64,000 bases of DNA. It comes from JBAXPV01 sp037132075 (GTDB taxonomy: Bacteria > Bacteroidota > Bacteroidia > Bacteroidales > CAIXZF01). The translations under genes and the position numbers were made by a program. The notes under the pieces are model-generated. The model was not told the origin of the DNA, ran no database searches, and was given only the letters and a program-made list of their open reading frames with translations. The stretch spans positions 1-64,000 of the forward strand of contig JBAXPV010000018.1 of the NCBI GenBank assembly GCA_037132075.1, read 5' to 3'. Shown here in pieces: positions 1 to 8,412 of the stretch (its first letter is position 1; each line of letters begins with the position of its first letter).

Positions 1-2
1 GA

Positions 3-440
3 ATGTTGTGCACTCTTATTTGCCGATTTCTGTGCAGTGTTATTTTCTGGTTACAGACAAATCGCTTACGTTGGGCAAAGATACTTAACATCGCCGGCCT
101 TGTTGCCATGATTATAGGCGCAATAGATCCACTGGAAGGTTCCGTTGTGATTTTAGCTGGTAGCTTATTGGCATTAATTAGTGCCATGATTGTACACAGC
201 AAACATCTGAGGCTTATACTCTGGGCATTCAGCCTGTTGGTGGTAGGTGTTGCCACCCTCTTTGGATTATCCGCAGTGGGTGGCATCGGTGGAGATACCG
301 GTCGGCCAATGTGGCTTATGGTCGTATTTATTCCTTACCCGGTGGGCTGGGTGATGGGCTTGACTGCTACGATTAAAAGGTTGAAGGAACAAAAGACCCA
401 TCAACATCCCCCGTACACAGAACCTTCAGATTCAAAGTAG
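3..440 (+). CDS. Hypothetical multi-pass membrane protein, possibly 5'-truncated by the window edge
   Basis: I do not recognise the family. The frame is open from the window edge, so the true start may lie outside. The product (145 residues from the first ATG) has about four hydrophobic segments: around residues 28-40, 44-63, 68-92 and 100-122. It ends in a short charged tail (KRLKEQKTHQ then a proline-rich end). That pattern suggests a small integral inner-membrane protein. Its 3' end overlaps the 3' end of the convergent cupredoxin/repeat gene by about 68 bases. This is unusual but possible for convergent genes. No catalytic motif is visible. Confidence 0.5.
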   Translation: MLCTLICRFLCSVIFWLQTNRLRWAKILNIAGLVAMIIGAIDPLEGSVVILAGSLLALISAMIVHSKHLRLILWAFSLLVVGVATLFGLSAVGGIGGDTGRPMWLMVVFIPYPVGWVMGLTATIKRLKEQKTHQHPPYTEPSDSK

Positions 441-2805
441 TTGTCACAGGGTTGGAAATTGTTATTGTGTTTGTTTCAATTTGCCAGTCACCAACGTTAA
501 AACTGCTAATCACGCCAACAAATCGTCTCATTGCAATGAGGGGGTCAAGCGAATTGATTGTGCCTGAGTTGTTTACGTCAGCTGTTTTTTTGTTAAGTCC
601 TGACAAAGGAGCTATTCCTACAAACGACTTTGATATCAGCAATGCATCAGCAGAGTTGACACCACCCCAGGCTTTGGTAATTACACAAGCAATGGTATAT
701 GTACCGTTGGAGACATTTGCGAATGAATATTGTCCTGCTATATTTGTAGTTGCAGTATTAACCACAACCCCGTTTTGGATAAGCTGAACTGTTGAGTTCG
801 TTATTGGCGTATTGACATTGTTCTTATAGGAGATTGTCCCTTGAATGCTAGCACTTGGAACAGTCACTGTAATCAAACCGGAGGCTGTTGTAGTAAGTGC
901 ACCTGAAGTTGCTTTGATATTTGCGGTTCCTCCAAGTGTTCCGGTGAAAATTGCACTTTTAGCGTCTGAAGCAGGTACAAGGTTTCCTGCAGCAATACTG
1001 CCGCTGATGTTCTCCAACGACCAGGCAGTGGCGGCAACGTTCGCGACAAAATTGTTTAAGGCATCCCTTGTAATGGAGTACCCGGTAATAGAAGATCCTG
1101 AAATGACTGTTTGGGCAGGAAGAATACTGCCGCTGCCGTTTGCCGCCGTCTCAACATTAACTTTTGCAGCATTTCCCGCTGTAACGTTGATCAAGCCTGA
1201 AGGTGTTGCTGGCAGGGCTAAGGAAGTTGCCGTGAAATCTGCTGCACCTATGATATGGCCAGTGAATGTCGCGCTTTTATAGTCAGCAGCGGCCACAAGG
1301 TCACCAGCAACAACTCCGCCTGTAATATTTTCCAGTGTCCATGTTGTTGCAGCTACATTGGCAATAAAATTGTTATAGGTATCCCTTGTAATGGCATATG
1401 CTGTAAGTGATACGCCTGAAGCAAGCGTCTGCGCCGAAACAAGGGATCCTGTGCCATCAGTGGCTGTCTCAACCCTAACTTTGTTGGCTGTTCCGGCAAT
1501 GATAGTGATCAGTCCGGAGGATATCGGAGTGAGTGACCCTGACGTTGCTTTAATGTTTGTTGTCCCAATGATATGCGCAGTAAAAGAGGCACTCTTACTA
1601 TCAGCTGATGGTGAAAGATCTCCAACAGAAACGCCATCGGTAATATTTTCGAGAGTCCAGCTTGAAGCTGCAACGTTTGCAACAAAGTTGTTTGACGCAT
1701 CTCTTGAAATTGCAAATACTGTTATTGAAGAACCTGATGCAAGCGATTGCGCTGGAACCACTGATCCTGTTCCATTGCCCGCCGTCTCAACTTTAATAAT
1801 AGTAGGGGTTCCTGCTGTAACCGTGATTTGCCCTGATGGTGTCGCAGTCAGCGCTCCGGACGTGGCTTTAAAGGCTGCAAAACCACTGACATGTCCTGTG
1901 AAAGTAGCACTCTTATTATCTGCCGATGCAACGAGGTCCGAAGCCACAATACCTCCTGCGGTACTAACCAGTGTCCATGAGGTGGCAGCTACGTTGGCAA
2001 CAAAGTTGTTTGATGCATCTCGTGTGATCGCATAGCCTGTAATGGACGAGCCTGACGCAATCGATTGTAAAGGAACTACAGCCCCGCTTCCGTTAGCGGC
2101 CGTTTCAACCCTGACTTTGTTGGCAGTGCCGGCAACAACCGTTACAACTCCTGAAGTTGTAGGGGTCAATGCCGCGGATGTTGCTTTAATAAGGGTCGCA
2201 CCAATAACATGTGCCGTAAATGTGGCGCTCTTACCATCTGAAGCAACACTAAGGTCACCGGAAACGACACCTCCAGAAGCGTTTTGCAGAATCCAGGATG
2301 CGGAAGTATTGGAAATAAAGGCGTTCGAAGCATCTCTGCTGATCGCATATACTGTAAGTGGTGTTCCTGAAGAAAGCGTTTGAGCAGGAACTACTGTCCC
2401 CGAGCCATCTGCTGCTGTTTCAACTACAATCTTTGTGGGAGTGGGTCCTCCACCTCCTCCGCCTAATACTGTGAAACTACCGATCATTCCCAAACCAACA
2501 TGGGGAGTACATACATAATTATAAACCCCCGCAACTGTAGGTGTGTATTCGAAGAAAGTACTGCCACTGTAAATAAATTCATCCCAGGGAGCCGCACCAG
2601 CAGGAATTACCCCTGAGGTCGTTGTATGGAACCCATCCACCCATTCCCATCTGATCACATCACCCAGGGCCACATTCGGAATTGAGGATGGGGTGAAGCT
2701 AAAGCTTGCAACCTGTATGGTATGTGTTACAGCAAAGCTTGTATTTGTTGAACCCAAAAGGCCAATAAAAACAAGAAACATTAATATTCTGGTAACTTTT
2801 TTCAT
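373..2805 (-). CDS. Secreted cupredoxin protein with five tandem Ig-like repeats and a dockerin-like C-terminus
   Basis: This is an exported 810-residue mosaic protein. Residues 1-25 are a signal peptide ending SFA. Residues 26-115 form a plastocyanin-like cupredoxin domain. Candidate type 1 copper ligands are H60, C99, H102 and M107, in the motif YVCTPHVGLGM. After a glycine run come five repeats of about 105 residues (roughly 124-652), each beginning VETAxxGxG and containing ISRDASNNF-like and SATFT-like segments. Residues 655-725 resemble a carboxypeptidase-regulatory beta-sandwich. The end (about 725-810) carries a dockerin-like DVNNSGTINSLD calcium loop and closes with GDVDGSFVPS. I see no typical C-terminal type IX sorting domain. 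Function is not known; copper binding and adhesion or matrix roles are inferences. Confidence 0.85.
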   Translation of the reverse strand: MKKVTRILMFLVFIGLLGSTNTSFAVTHTIQVASFSFTPSSIPNVALGDVIRWEWVDGFHTTTSGVIPAGAAPWDEFIYSGSTFFEYTPTVAGVYNYVCTPHVGLGMIGSFTVLGGGGGGPTPTKIVVETAADGSGTVVPAQTLSSGTPLTVYAISRDASNAFISNTSASWILQNASGGVVSGDLSVASDGKSATFTAHVIGATLIKATSAALTPTTSGVVTVVAGTANKVRVETAANGSGAVVPLQSIASGSSITGYAITRDASNNFVANVAATSWTLVSTAGGIVASDLVASADNKSATFTGHVSGFAAFKATSGALTATPSGQITVTAGTPTIIKVETAGNGTGSVVPAQSLASGSSITVFAISRDASNNFVANVAASSWTLENITDGVSVGDLSPSADSKSASFTAHIIGTTNIKATSGSLTPISSGLITIIAGTANKVRVETATDGTGSLVSAQTLASGVSLTAYAITRDTYNNFIANVAATTWTLENITGGVVAGDLVAAADYKSATFTGHIIGAADFTATSLALPATPSGLINVTAGNAAKVNVETAANGSGSILPAQTVISGSSITGYSITRDALNNFVANVAATAWSLENISGSIAAGNLVPASDAKSAIFTGTLGGTANIKATSGALTTTASGLITVTVPSASIQGTISYKNNVNTPITNSTVQLIQNGVVVNTATTNIAGQYSFANVSNGTYTIACVITKAWGGVNSADALLISKSFVGIAPLSGLNKKTADVNNSGTINSLDPLIAMRRFVGVISSFNVGDWQIETNTITISNPVTTTLNLKVLCTGDVDGSFVPSTF
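850..2436 (-). repeat. Five tandem ~318-bp coding repeats
   Basis: The cupredoxin gene holds five consecutive copies of a unit of about 105-106 codons. The protein copies align end to end without gaps apart from one residue in the first copy. Each has a VETA start, a TRDASNNF-like centre and a TPSGxITV end. Copies are diverged rather than identical, so the array is not a very recent expansion. Confidence 0.85.
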
Positions 2806-2866
2806 AATTATAGCGATTAAAAACTGACATAATGCGGTTAATAATAGCTAAACAACAAAAGAAATA

Positions 2867-2883
2867 AATTGTTTAGAACAATT
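2867..2883. terminator. Short palindrome after the dioxygenase gene
   Basis: AATTGTT-TAG-AACAATT is a perfect 7-bp inverted repeat just downstream of the dioxygenase stop codon (minus strand). It has a weak T-rich tail on that strand. It could be a weak terminator; stability would be low because the stem is AT-rich. Confidence 0.3.
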
Positions 2884-2899
2884 CTGAATAAGATTTAAA

Positions 2900-3778
2900 T
2901 TATTCTCCGATAGAAACAGAAGTCATTGTCAGAGAGCCCATAACAGCCTTGTCATTGAAAATATTTACCTTTTCGTTCGCTTGCTTCAGCGCCAGGCAAT
3001 AAAGCAAGGGTAAATAATGCTCGGGGCTTGGAACGGCGAGGGACATGAATTTCCAAAGTTTTTCATAATGGATCAGTGATGCATGGTCGTTTTTCTGAAT
3101 CAGCTCTTTCACTTTGTTGTCAGCTTCCAGGGCCCAGTCATATCCATTATTCTGATTTCTCCAGTCAATCATGCCCAGGTTGTGAACGATATTGCCACTG
3201 CCAATGATGAGTACACCCTTGTTTCTAAGAACAGCAAGCTCTTTGGCAAGTTCGTAATGATATTGGGCATCCCTGGAATAATCGAGGCTTAATTGCACCA
3301 CAGGTACATTGGCTTTTGGATAGAGATGGGTTAATACACTCCAGCATCCATGGTCGAGGCCCCATTGCTGATCCAGGCCAACAACTGTCTTTTTAACCGA
3401 ATTTTTTGCCTCCGAAGCGACTTCGACACTTCCGGGAGCAGGATATTCTACATCGAACAGTTTCTGGGGAAATCCGCTGAAGTCGTGAATTGTTTTGGGA
3501 TTCGTCATTCCTGTTACGAATGTCCCTTTGGTTTCCCAATGTGCTGATATACATAAAATTGCCTTTGGTAAGGGGATCCTTTTGCCCAATCTCTGGAAAT
3601 TTAAAGTAAATTCATTGGTTTCCAGTGCATTCATGGGACTGCCATGGCCCAGGAAAAGTACAGGCATTGTTTCTGAAGTATTCATAGCTAAAGAGAAAGG
3701 GAAAATATTTTCGATTTGCGAAGCCATTCCGGCCAGGGGAAGGATTGCTAAAGTACTTAAAAAGTTTCGGCGTTTCAT
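2900..3778 (-). CDS. Extradiol dioxygenase of the LigB/YgiD (4,5-DOPA dioxygenase) family with Tat signal
   Basis: This 292-residue protein matches the class III extradiol ring-cleavage dioxygenases typified by YgiD. Motifs visible are LFLGHGSPMNA (H45), CISAHWETKG (H80), a GLDHGCWSVLTHLYP segment near residue 140 and SGNIVHNLG. The histidines fit the family metal site. Unlike the cytosolic E. coli enzyme, it starts with MKRRNFLSTLA followed by a hydrophobic stretch, a twin-arginine-type signal (RRxFL). The enzyme is therefore probably exported to the periplasm. Substrate is unknown; a catechol such as DOPA is expected from the family. It stands alone between unrelated genes. Confidence 0.85.
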   Translation of the reverse strand: MKRRNFLSTLAILPLAGMASQIENIFPFSLAMNTSETMPVLFLGHGSPMNALETNEFTLNFQRLGKRIPLPKAILCISAHWETKGTFVTGMTNPKTIHDFSGFPQKLFDVEYPAPGSVEVASEAKNSVKKTVVGLDQQWGLDHGCWSVLTHLYPKANVPVVQLSLDYSRDAQYHYELAKELAVLRNKGVLIIGSGNIVHNLGMIDWRNQNNGYDWALEADNKVKELIQKNDHASLIHYEKLWKFMSLAVPSPEHYLPLLYCLALKQANEKVNIFNDKAVMGSLTMTSVSIGE

Positions 3779-3823
3779 CGGTCAGAAAACAATTACACAC
3801 CGAATTTGGGAGATTGTTTTTTT

Positions 3824-3885
3824 GTGAAAAGTGGAAAACGAAAAATGAAAGTCCAATATTTCACTTTTCGTTTTTCACTTTTCAC
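3824..3885. repeat. 24-bp inverted repeat (GTGAAAAGTG family)
   Basis: The arms at 3824-3847 and 3862-3885 match at 22 of 24 positions, around a 14-nt loop. The arms are purine-rich on one strand (GTGAAAAGTG, then AAAACG). It lies between the start of the dioxygenase gene and the end of the Rh channel gene. It may act as a transcription stop for the channel gene, but no T-run follows it on that strand, so an intergenic repeat is equally likely. Confidence 0.6.
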
Positions 3886-3966
3886 TATAGAATCGTTACT
3901 CCGTATTCGCAAGCTATTACATGTTAGTATGCAAGTCCGGTTAACAAACTATTCCTTGTCAGTAAA

Positions 3967-5142
3967 TTATTCCGCGTCACCAAACTCTTCCGAATCAACA
4001 TAGGATAGGTCCTTGCTGCCGAATAGAGAAATGATTTTGCCGGTTAATAATCCACCAAGGATGGCAATGCTGATCGTGATTGCAATTCCCATCAACTGAC
4101 CGCCGGCACTGATACCAGCAACCAAAGGAATCGCTGCCAGTCCGCCAAAAATGCCGGGCAATCCATGAAGGTTAGAGACACCACAAGTGTCGATTGCTTT
4201 GAGGAAGTTCTGTTGTTTGCTCTGTAACCAGGCGAAGCCGACTGTTGAGATCGCACCAGCCAAAACGCCAATGACCACTGCCATTCCATGTGTGGCATGA
4301 TCACAGGTTGCCCCGATTGCTACTCCTCCTGCCAGGGCAGCATTGGCAATATCAGCGATGTTAATCTTTCCCCTGATTTGTTTAGAAAGTAAATAAGTAA
4401 TAATGGTGGATCCACAAAGAGCAAGGATAACGTTCACCACGGTGAAGGAAACCAGTTCCGCCGGGACAAGCGCCGCACAAAAGCTTGGCCAGAAAATCCA
4501 GAGGACCATACTTCCGATCATTGAATACCTGTCACTGGTCGCATCAGCTTCCATCGGAGTTACAAGGTCTTTCTTTTGCGAAAGTGTAACTGCGGCAGCA
4601 ACACCAAACAAAGCGCCAAATGTATGGATGATAACAGATCCGCCAGTATCAGCAATAGCGCCGGGCATGAGTCCGATGCCATTCTCAAGAATGATCCATT
4701 CATTGATCATATAAAATGGGATAAATAATAATCCCAGAATAATATATTGGTGCATTTTAATCCGACCCAGTAAGGCTCCGGCTGCAATCAGCAGACTGGC
4801 TGCGCCAAATTCAGAAAGAATCAGCTTTTCAATATCTCCTTTTGACCGGGCAAGAGGTTCTATTTCAGTAAAAAAGAAATACATTGGAATCGCGACACTT
4901 ACCAAAAGGAAGGTAGCTGTTAAGGCAGAACGGCCGTATTTTTTCAAAAACACCATCAGGAAGCCAAACCCAACCAAAAGCATTGCCATGATATGAATGG
5001 CACGGTCGTATTGCTGGGCTTCTTCCAAAGCAGGGTATTTGCCAAACTCAGGACCTACAGCGAAAAGCTTGCTGACAGGGATAAAAAGGAAAAACAGGAT
5101 GAAAATAAATAAGTAAGTTGGGGTAGTTTTTTTCATAGTCAT
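3967..5142 (-). CDS. Rh-type ammonium/ammonia channel (Amt/Rh family)
   Basis: This 391-residue membrane protein carries the Amt/Rh fold. It has an N-terminal signal-like segment, about eleven hydrophobic helices, and the pore twin histidines H173 (in DTGGSVIIHTFGALFG) and H326 (in GVSNLHGLPGIFGG). The DTGGS-IHTFGA and NLHGLPG wording is closer to Rhesus-type proteins than to bacterial AmtB. Family members conduct ammonia, and possibly carbon dioxide, across the inner membrane. No glnK/PII gene sits beside it, which also fits Rh rather than AmtB. The next gene upstream is a cytochrome c lipoprotein, with a structured spacer between them. Confidence 0.88.
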   Translation of the reverse strand: MTMKKTTPTYLFIFILFFLFIPVSKLFAVGPEFGKYPALEEAQQYDRAIHIMAMLLVGFGFLMVFLKKYGRSALTATFLLVSVAIPMYFFFTEIEPLARSKGDIEKLILSEFGAASLLIAAGALLGRIKMHQYIILGLLFIPFYMINEWIILENGIGLMPGAIADTGGSVIIHTFGALFGVAAAVTLSQKKDLVTPMEADATSDRYSMIGSMVLWIFWPSFCAALVPAELVSFTVVNVILALCGSTIITYLLSKQIRGKINIADIANAALAGGVAIGATCDHATHGMAVVIGVLAGAISTVGFAWLQSKQQNFLKAIDTCGVSNLHGLPGIFGGLAAIPLVAGISAGGQLMGIAITISIAILGGLLTGKIISLFGSKDLSYVDSEEFGDAE

Positions 5143-5160
5143 GGTAGTTTTAAAACTATT

Positions 5161-5210
5161 TAAGGCATTTAGTTCACTCAGATAAAAACATAAGTGCTCT
5201 AAATGCCTTA
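5161..5210. promoter_or_regulatory. Long inverted repeat in the leader of the Rh channel gene
   Basis: TAAGGCATTTAG at 5161-5172 is perfectly complementary to CTAAATGCCTTA at 5199-5210, with 26 nt between. It lies after the cytochrome c stop codon and 19 nt before the channel start codon at 5142. It may be a terminator without a T-run, an mRNA-stabilising stem or a regulatory leader. The sequence alone does not decide. Confidence 0.45.
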
Positions 5211-5231
5211 GAAGTAGTTGTTTTATTTTAA

Positions 5232-5735
5232 TTATTTCTTTACAACTGGTTTAATCTTCACATTCTTGGCCTCTTCCATAGTGACGAATTGGCCAGCGTT
5301 TCCGAAATTGTTGAGCACGTAATTAATAGAAGCTACAGCATCTTCAACCGTAGTGAGCTGTGCAGGCATTTCGTTTTTATATACTTTCCCATTAACTGTC
5401 ATGTCGAAATGTGAACCATTGAGGGTTTGCTCAACAGCGCGGATCTTATCAGCAAGGAGGTAATCAGCCTTCGAGAGTGGTGGGTACATGTTTTCGAGGC
5501 CCATTGCATTCTTTTGATGACAAGCGAAGCATTTGGTGTCGAAAATTTCTTTTCCCCTTGGCATCATTGCCTGCACATCAGCAGGGAGTTTTGAATAATC
5601 AGGACCGGCAGGAGCAGCCTTAGCTGTATCCGCAGCAGCAGCGGCAACTTTTTGTTCTCCGCTTCCACCGCAGGAAGACAGACTGAGTGTTGCCCCAAAA
5701 GCAGCAACAACGAAAAGTAGGAATAATTTTCTCAT
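5232..5735 (-). CDS. Monoheme cytochrome c lipoprotein
   Basis: I start this gene at the ATG giving MRKLFLLFVV (167 residues), because it yields a clean lipoprotein signal ending LSLSSC with C22 as lipidation site. The longer open frame adds an unlikely N-terminus. A single heme-binding motif CFACH is at 69-73, and a YPPL segment near residue 88 is typical of class I cytochromes c. An alanine-rich linker tethers the domain to the membrane. It probably shuttles electrons in the periplasm. It lies just downstream of the cbb3 maturation genes but has its own promoter-like element at 5780-5811. Confidence 0.85.
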   Translation of the reverse strand: MRKLFLLFVVAAFGATLSLSSCGGSGEQKVAAAAADTAKAAPAGPDYSKLPADVQAMMPRGKEIFDTKCFACHQKNAMGLENMYPPLSKADYLLADKIRAVEQTLNGSHFDMTVNGKVYKNEMPAQLTTVEDAVASINYVLNNFGNAGQFVTMEEAKNVKIKPVVKK

Positions 5736-5779
5736 AGTTTTTAGATTTAAGTGATGATAGAATTCGTGTTTTAAGGGTT

Positions 5780-5811
5780 CAAAGTTAGCTGTTATTTTGA
5801 AAACAGACAAG
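5780..5811 (-). promoter_or_regulatory. Bacteroidota-type promoter for the cytochrome c lipoprotein
   Basis: On the minus strand, TAACTTTG (5780-5787) matches the phylum -7 consensus TAnnTTTG. It is preceded by CTTG (5808-5811) at 20 bp spacing, one mismatch from the -33 consensus TTTG. Predicted 5' leader is about 40 nt. Confidence 0.55.
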
Positions 5812-5829
5812 CTCTTTAAAATATTAGCC

Positions 5830-6537
5830 TTAAGGTTGCTGGCAGCATTTGGGTTTTATAGGGTGTTCTTTATCGAAAGCCGGACTTACATAGGGTATGC
5901 CAAGGTTCATCCCCCTGACGATGAATAAAAGTCCGATTACAAGGATAAAAACTGGTAACAAGCGGCTCATCTTTTTGCGAAACTTCAGGCTGATGATATT
6001 GCCGATAACAGGGATAAAAAACATCATAGGAAAGGTGCCCAGGCCAAAAACGATCATAAAAATAAAGCCATTCCATGGGCTATGAGAGACCACAGCTCCA
6101 GCGAGGCCTATGTATACCAAGCCGCAGGGCAAGAGGCCGTTGAGCAGGCCAATAGCCAGCAGAGAGCGATAAGTGCGTATGCCAAAGAGTCTGGCAAACA
6201 CTAATTTAATGCTCCCAAGCATTTTTGCAGTCATTTTCTCTAAAGAAAGTCTTTTGAAAAAAATGGGGAAGATCACCGAGAGAACCATAAGCGAGCCTAA
6301 GGTGATGGATACCCATTGTTGAATTCCACCCAGGAAAAATCCTCTGCCTAGTATCCCGAACACTACGCCCATCATTCCATAGGTGAGAATTCGTCCGGAA
6401 TTATACAAGAAGCTACTTATAAGTCGTGTGTTTCGATCACCTTCCTTTAATGGAAGCGCCAATGCCAGTGGTCCACACATCCCAAGGCAATGAAAACTAC
6501 CCATTAGCCCAATGATGAATGCTTCAAGATAATTCAT
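5830..6537 (-). CDS. SafE/TauE-like transmembrane protein, probable cbb3 oxidase maturation factor
   Basis: The 235-residue product has about six transmembrane segments. Near the N-terminus it has GSFHCLGMCGPLALALPL, and in the middle LLNGLLPCGLVY. These paired cysteine motifs are typical of the DsbD-like/UreH-like sulfite exporter (SafE) branch found in cco loci. It starts 4 nt before the ccoH stop and finishes the run ccoS-NO-Q-P-G-H. Its C-terminal tail ends KPKCCQQP, which may bind metal. Context suggests copper or redox handling during oxidase assembly; a transport role is unproven. Confidence 0.8.
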   Translation of the reverse strand: MNYLEAFIIGLMGSFHCLGMCGPLALALPLKEGDRNTRLISSFLYNSGRILTYGMMGVVFGILGRGFFLGGIQQWVSITLGSLMVLSVIFPIFFKRLSLEKMTAKMLGSIKLVFARLFGIRTYRSLLAIGLLNGLLPCGLVYIGLAGAVVSHSPWNGFIFMIVFGLGTFPMMFFIPVIGNIISLKFRKKMSRLLPVFILVIGLLFIVRGMNLGIPYVSPAFDKEHPIKPKCCQQP

Positions 6538-6540
6538 CCA

Positions 6541-6984
6541 CTAAGGTATTTGGATGTTTTCCTCTTGATAATAGACCGTTTTGTCCAGGGTCCAGGCTAA
6601 TTTTATGACATATCTCCCTTTGGCAAACTTTGCTGCAGGGATCAGGAGGTTTTGGGCAGTATCAGGTGTTACCAGGATACTGAAATCGAGTTTGCTGTCG
6701 GAAGGCCTATAAACATGGATGTTTCCCGAAATTGTTTTGTTTTTAATCAAAGCAGGGAAATGGACCCAAACACCGCTTGTGTTTTGCCGGAAGCTTATCT
6801 TTTCTTTCAGGTTCTCCGTATTCGTTTTTTGCGTGATGACATCCTGATATTTTAGCTCTTTGGCATAATAGTTATCTTCCACCAGGCTGAAATCCTGGCG
6901 TTGACTCCAAACCAGGAAAATCCCTGTCAGAATGAAAAAAAGTACGATAAAGCTGAATATTCCGTGTCCCCAGTGAAAACGCAT
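6541..6984 (-). CDS. ccoH: FixH/CcoH family cbb3 oxidase assembly protein
   Basis: Start chosen at MRFHWGHGIF (147 residues), directly after the ccoG stop, because upstream codons would overlap ccoG. One N-terminal transmembrane helix (about 7-28) is followed by a periplasmic domain of beta character with YYAKELKYQDVI near the membrane, a hallmark of FixH. FixH/CcoH proteins bind the CcoP subunit during assembly of cbb3 oxidase. Its place between ccoG and the SafE-like gene supports the call. Confidence 0.87.
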   Translation of the reverse strand: MRFHWGHGIFSFIVLFFILTGIFLVWSQRQDFSLVEDNYYAKELKYQDVITQKTNTENLKEKISFRQNTSGVWVHFPALIKNKTISGNIHVYRPSDSKLDFSILVTPDTAQNLLIPAAKFAKGRYVIKLAWTLDKTVYYQEENIQIP

Positions 6985-6985
6985 C

Positions 6986-8404
6986 TTAGTTAGAGTTTGG
7001 CCCGACAAAGGTAGCTTTCGTGCGGTCAACTTCTTTGCCTTCTGAATAAATACTGATGATTATAGTCAGCTTTTCCTGGCTGAGTTGTTTCTTGTCAAGG
7101 ATAACGAAGAATGCAGACTCTCCGATGGACTCCTCTTTGATGGTTAGTTTTTCTCCTATAAGTTTGATTTCGCCTTTGGGAGATACAAGCCGAAGTTCAA
7201 TCGGGATGTTCTTTCGGGTTTTATTCACCAGTTTGATATCATAGAGGTTGCTGATCTTCTCATTTCCCAGGTCCTGGTATAGCATGCAGGGAGTCCTGAG
7301 AACCGTGGCTTCAATAGAATGGCGCGCGCTTAGGGAATAAGTAAAGGCACTTACAAGGATCAGCAATACAGCAGAATAGGCTATGGTTCTGGATTTAAAT
7401 TTAAGGGCAGTCCCATCCGCAATCGTTTTTTCTGAAGCATAACGGATCAGGCCGGGTTTAAAACCGTTACGTTTCATCGTGTCATTGCAGATGTCGATAC
7501 AGCAGGCACAGTTGATGCATTCAAGCTGCGTCCCGTTGCGAATGTCGATACCTGTTGGACAAACCTGGACACAAGCTTTGCAATCGATGCAATCACCCAT
7601 TCCTGATGATTTTCTATCCTCATTACGGCTTAGATGTGCCCGTGTTTCCCCTCTTTTATAATCATAAGAAATCACGATGGTGTTACGGTCGAGAAGCACG
7701 CCCTGTAAACGGCCATACGGACAAACGATGGAACAGACTTGTTCTCTGAACCAGGAGAAGATAAAGTAAAAAATAAAGGAGAAAATAAGCATAGCAGTGA
7801 ACCCGGCAACGTGATTGGCCGGTGAGTCACTGATCAGGTGTTTCCAGTTTTCTGATCCGATAACATAAATAAGGAAGACATTGCCAATGATAAAAGAGAT
7901 CACATAAAACACGAGGTGTTTCAGCCCTTTTTTAAAAATCTTTTCTGCATTCCAGTCTTTTTCAGCAAGTTTCTTTTGTTCTGCAGGGCTGCCTTCAATC
8001 CAGTATTCGATTCTCCGAAAGATCAGTTCCATAAAAACCGTCTGCGGGCAAGCCCATCCACAGAAAAGACGACCATAGGTTACTGTAAACACGATGATAA
8101 ATACAATCAGCGCAATCATCGCCAGGAAGAAGAGATGGAAGTCCTGGGGCCAAAACTGAACACCAAAGATCACGAACTTCCGTTCCAGGAAATTTAGCAG
8201 CAGGAGCTCCTGTCCATTTACCTTAAGAAAAGGAGCAATAAAAAAGAAAGCTATCAGGACAAACCCGACGACATTGCGGGCTGTGGTAAGCTTTCCGAAA
8301 GGTTTCCGGGCATAGACCCAGAGTCGTTTTCCACTAACATCAATAGTAGCAAGCCGGTCACGAAATTCATCGTCCGGCTTGCTATCTGTAGTATGAGTAT
8401 TCAT
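6986..8404 (-). CDS. ccoG: Cytochrome c oxidase accessory protein CcoG (polyferredoxin)
   Basis: The product has 472 residues with about five transmembrane helices. Iron-sulfur motifs appear in order: CGWACPQTVFMEL, CSIVCPYGRLQG, then CIDCKACVQVCPTGIDI and CINCACCIDICN. A C-terminal Ig-like domain (after about residue 350) matches the FixG tail. In proteobacteria CcoG reduces copper(II) before delivery to cbb3 oxidase. It lies between ccoP and ccoH in the expected order. Confidence 0.95.
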   Translation of the reverse strand: MNTHTTDSKPDDEFRDRLATIDVSGKRLWVYARKPFGKLTTARNVVGFVLIAFFFIAPFLKVNGQELLLLNFLERKFVIFGVQFWPQDFHLFFLAMIALIVFIIVFTVTYGRLFCGWACPQTVFMELIFRRIEYWIEGSPAEQKKLAEKDWNAEKIFKKGLKHLVFYVISFIIGNVFLIYVIGSENWKHLISDSPANHVAGFTAMLIFSFIFYFIFSWFREQVCSIVCPYGRLQGVLLDRNTIVISYDYKRGETRAHLSRNEDRKSSGMGDCIDCKACVQVCPTGIDIRNGTQLECINCACCIDICNDTMKRNGFKPGLIRYASEKTIADGTALKFKSRTIAYSAVLLILVSAFTYSLSARHSIEATVLRTPCMLYQDLGNEKISNLYDIKLVNKTRKNIPIELRLVSPKGEIKLIGEKLTIKEESIGESAFFVILDKKQLSQEKLTIIISIYSEGKEVDRTKATFVGPNSN

Positions 8405-8412
8405 TGTTTAGT

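Noticed and set aside
1391..2035. Long open frame opposite the cupredoxin/repeat gene (214 codons), with others at 452-787, 845-1282 and 2042-2383
   Set aside because: They mirror the repetitive coding strand and have no start context, signal or domain. The minus-strand gene has a signal peptide and clear domains.
850..2436. Possible CRISPR or minisatellite because of regular spacing
   Set aside because: The period is about 318 bp, the repeats are coding and diverged, and there are no unique spacers.
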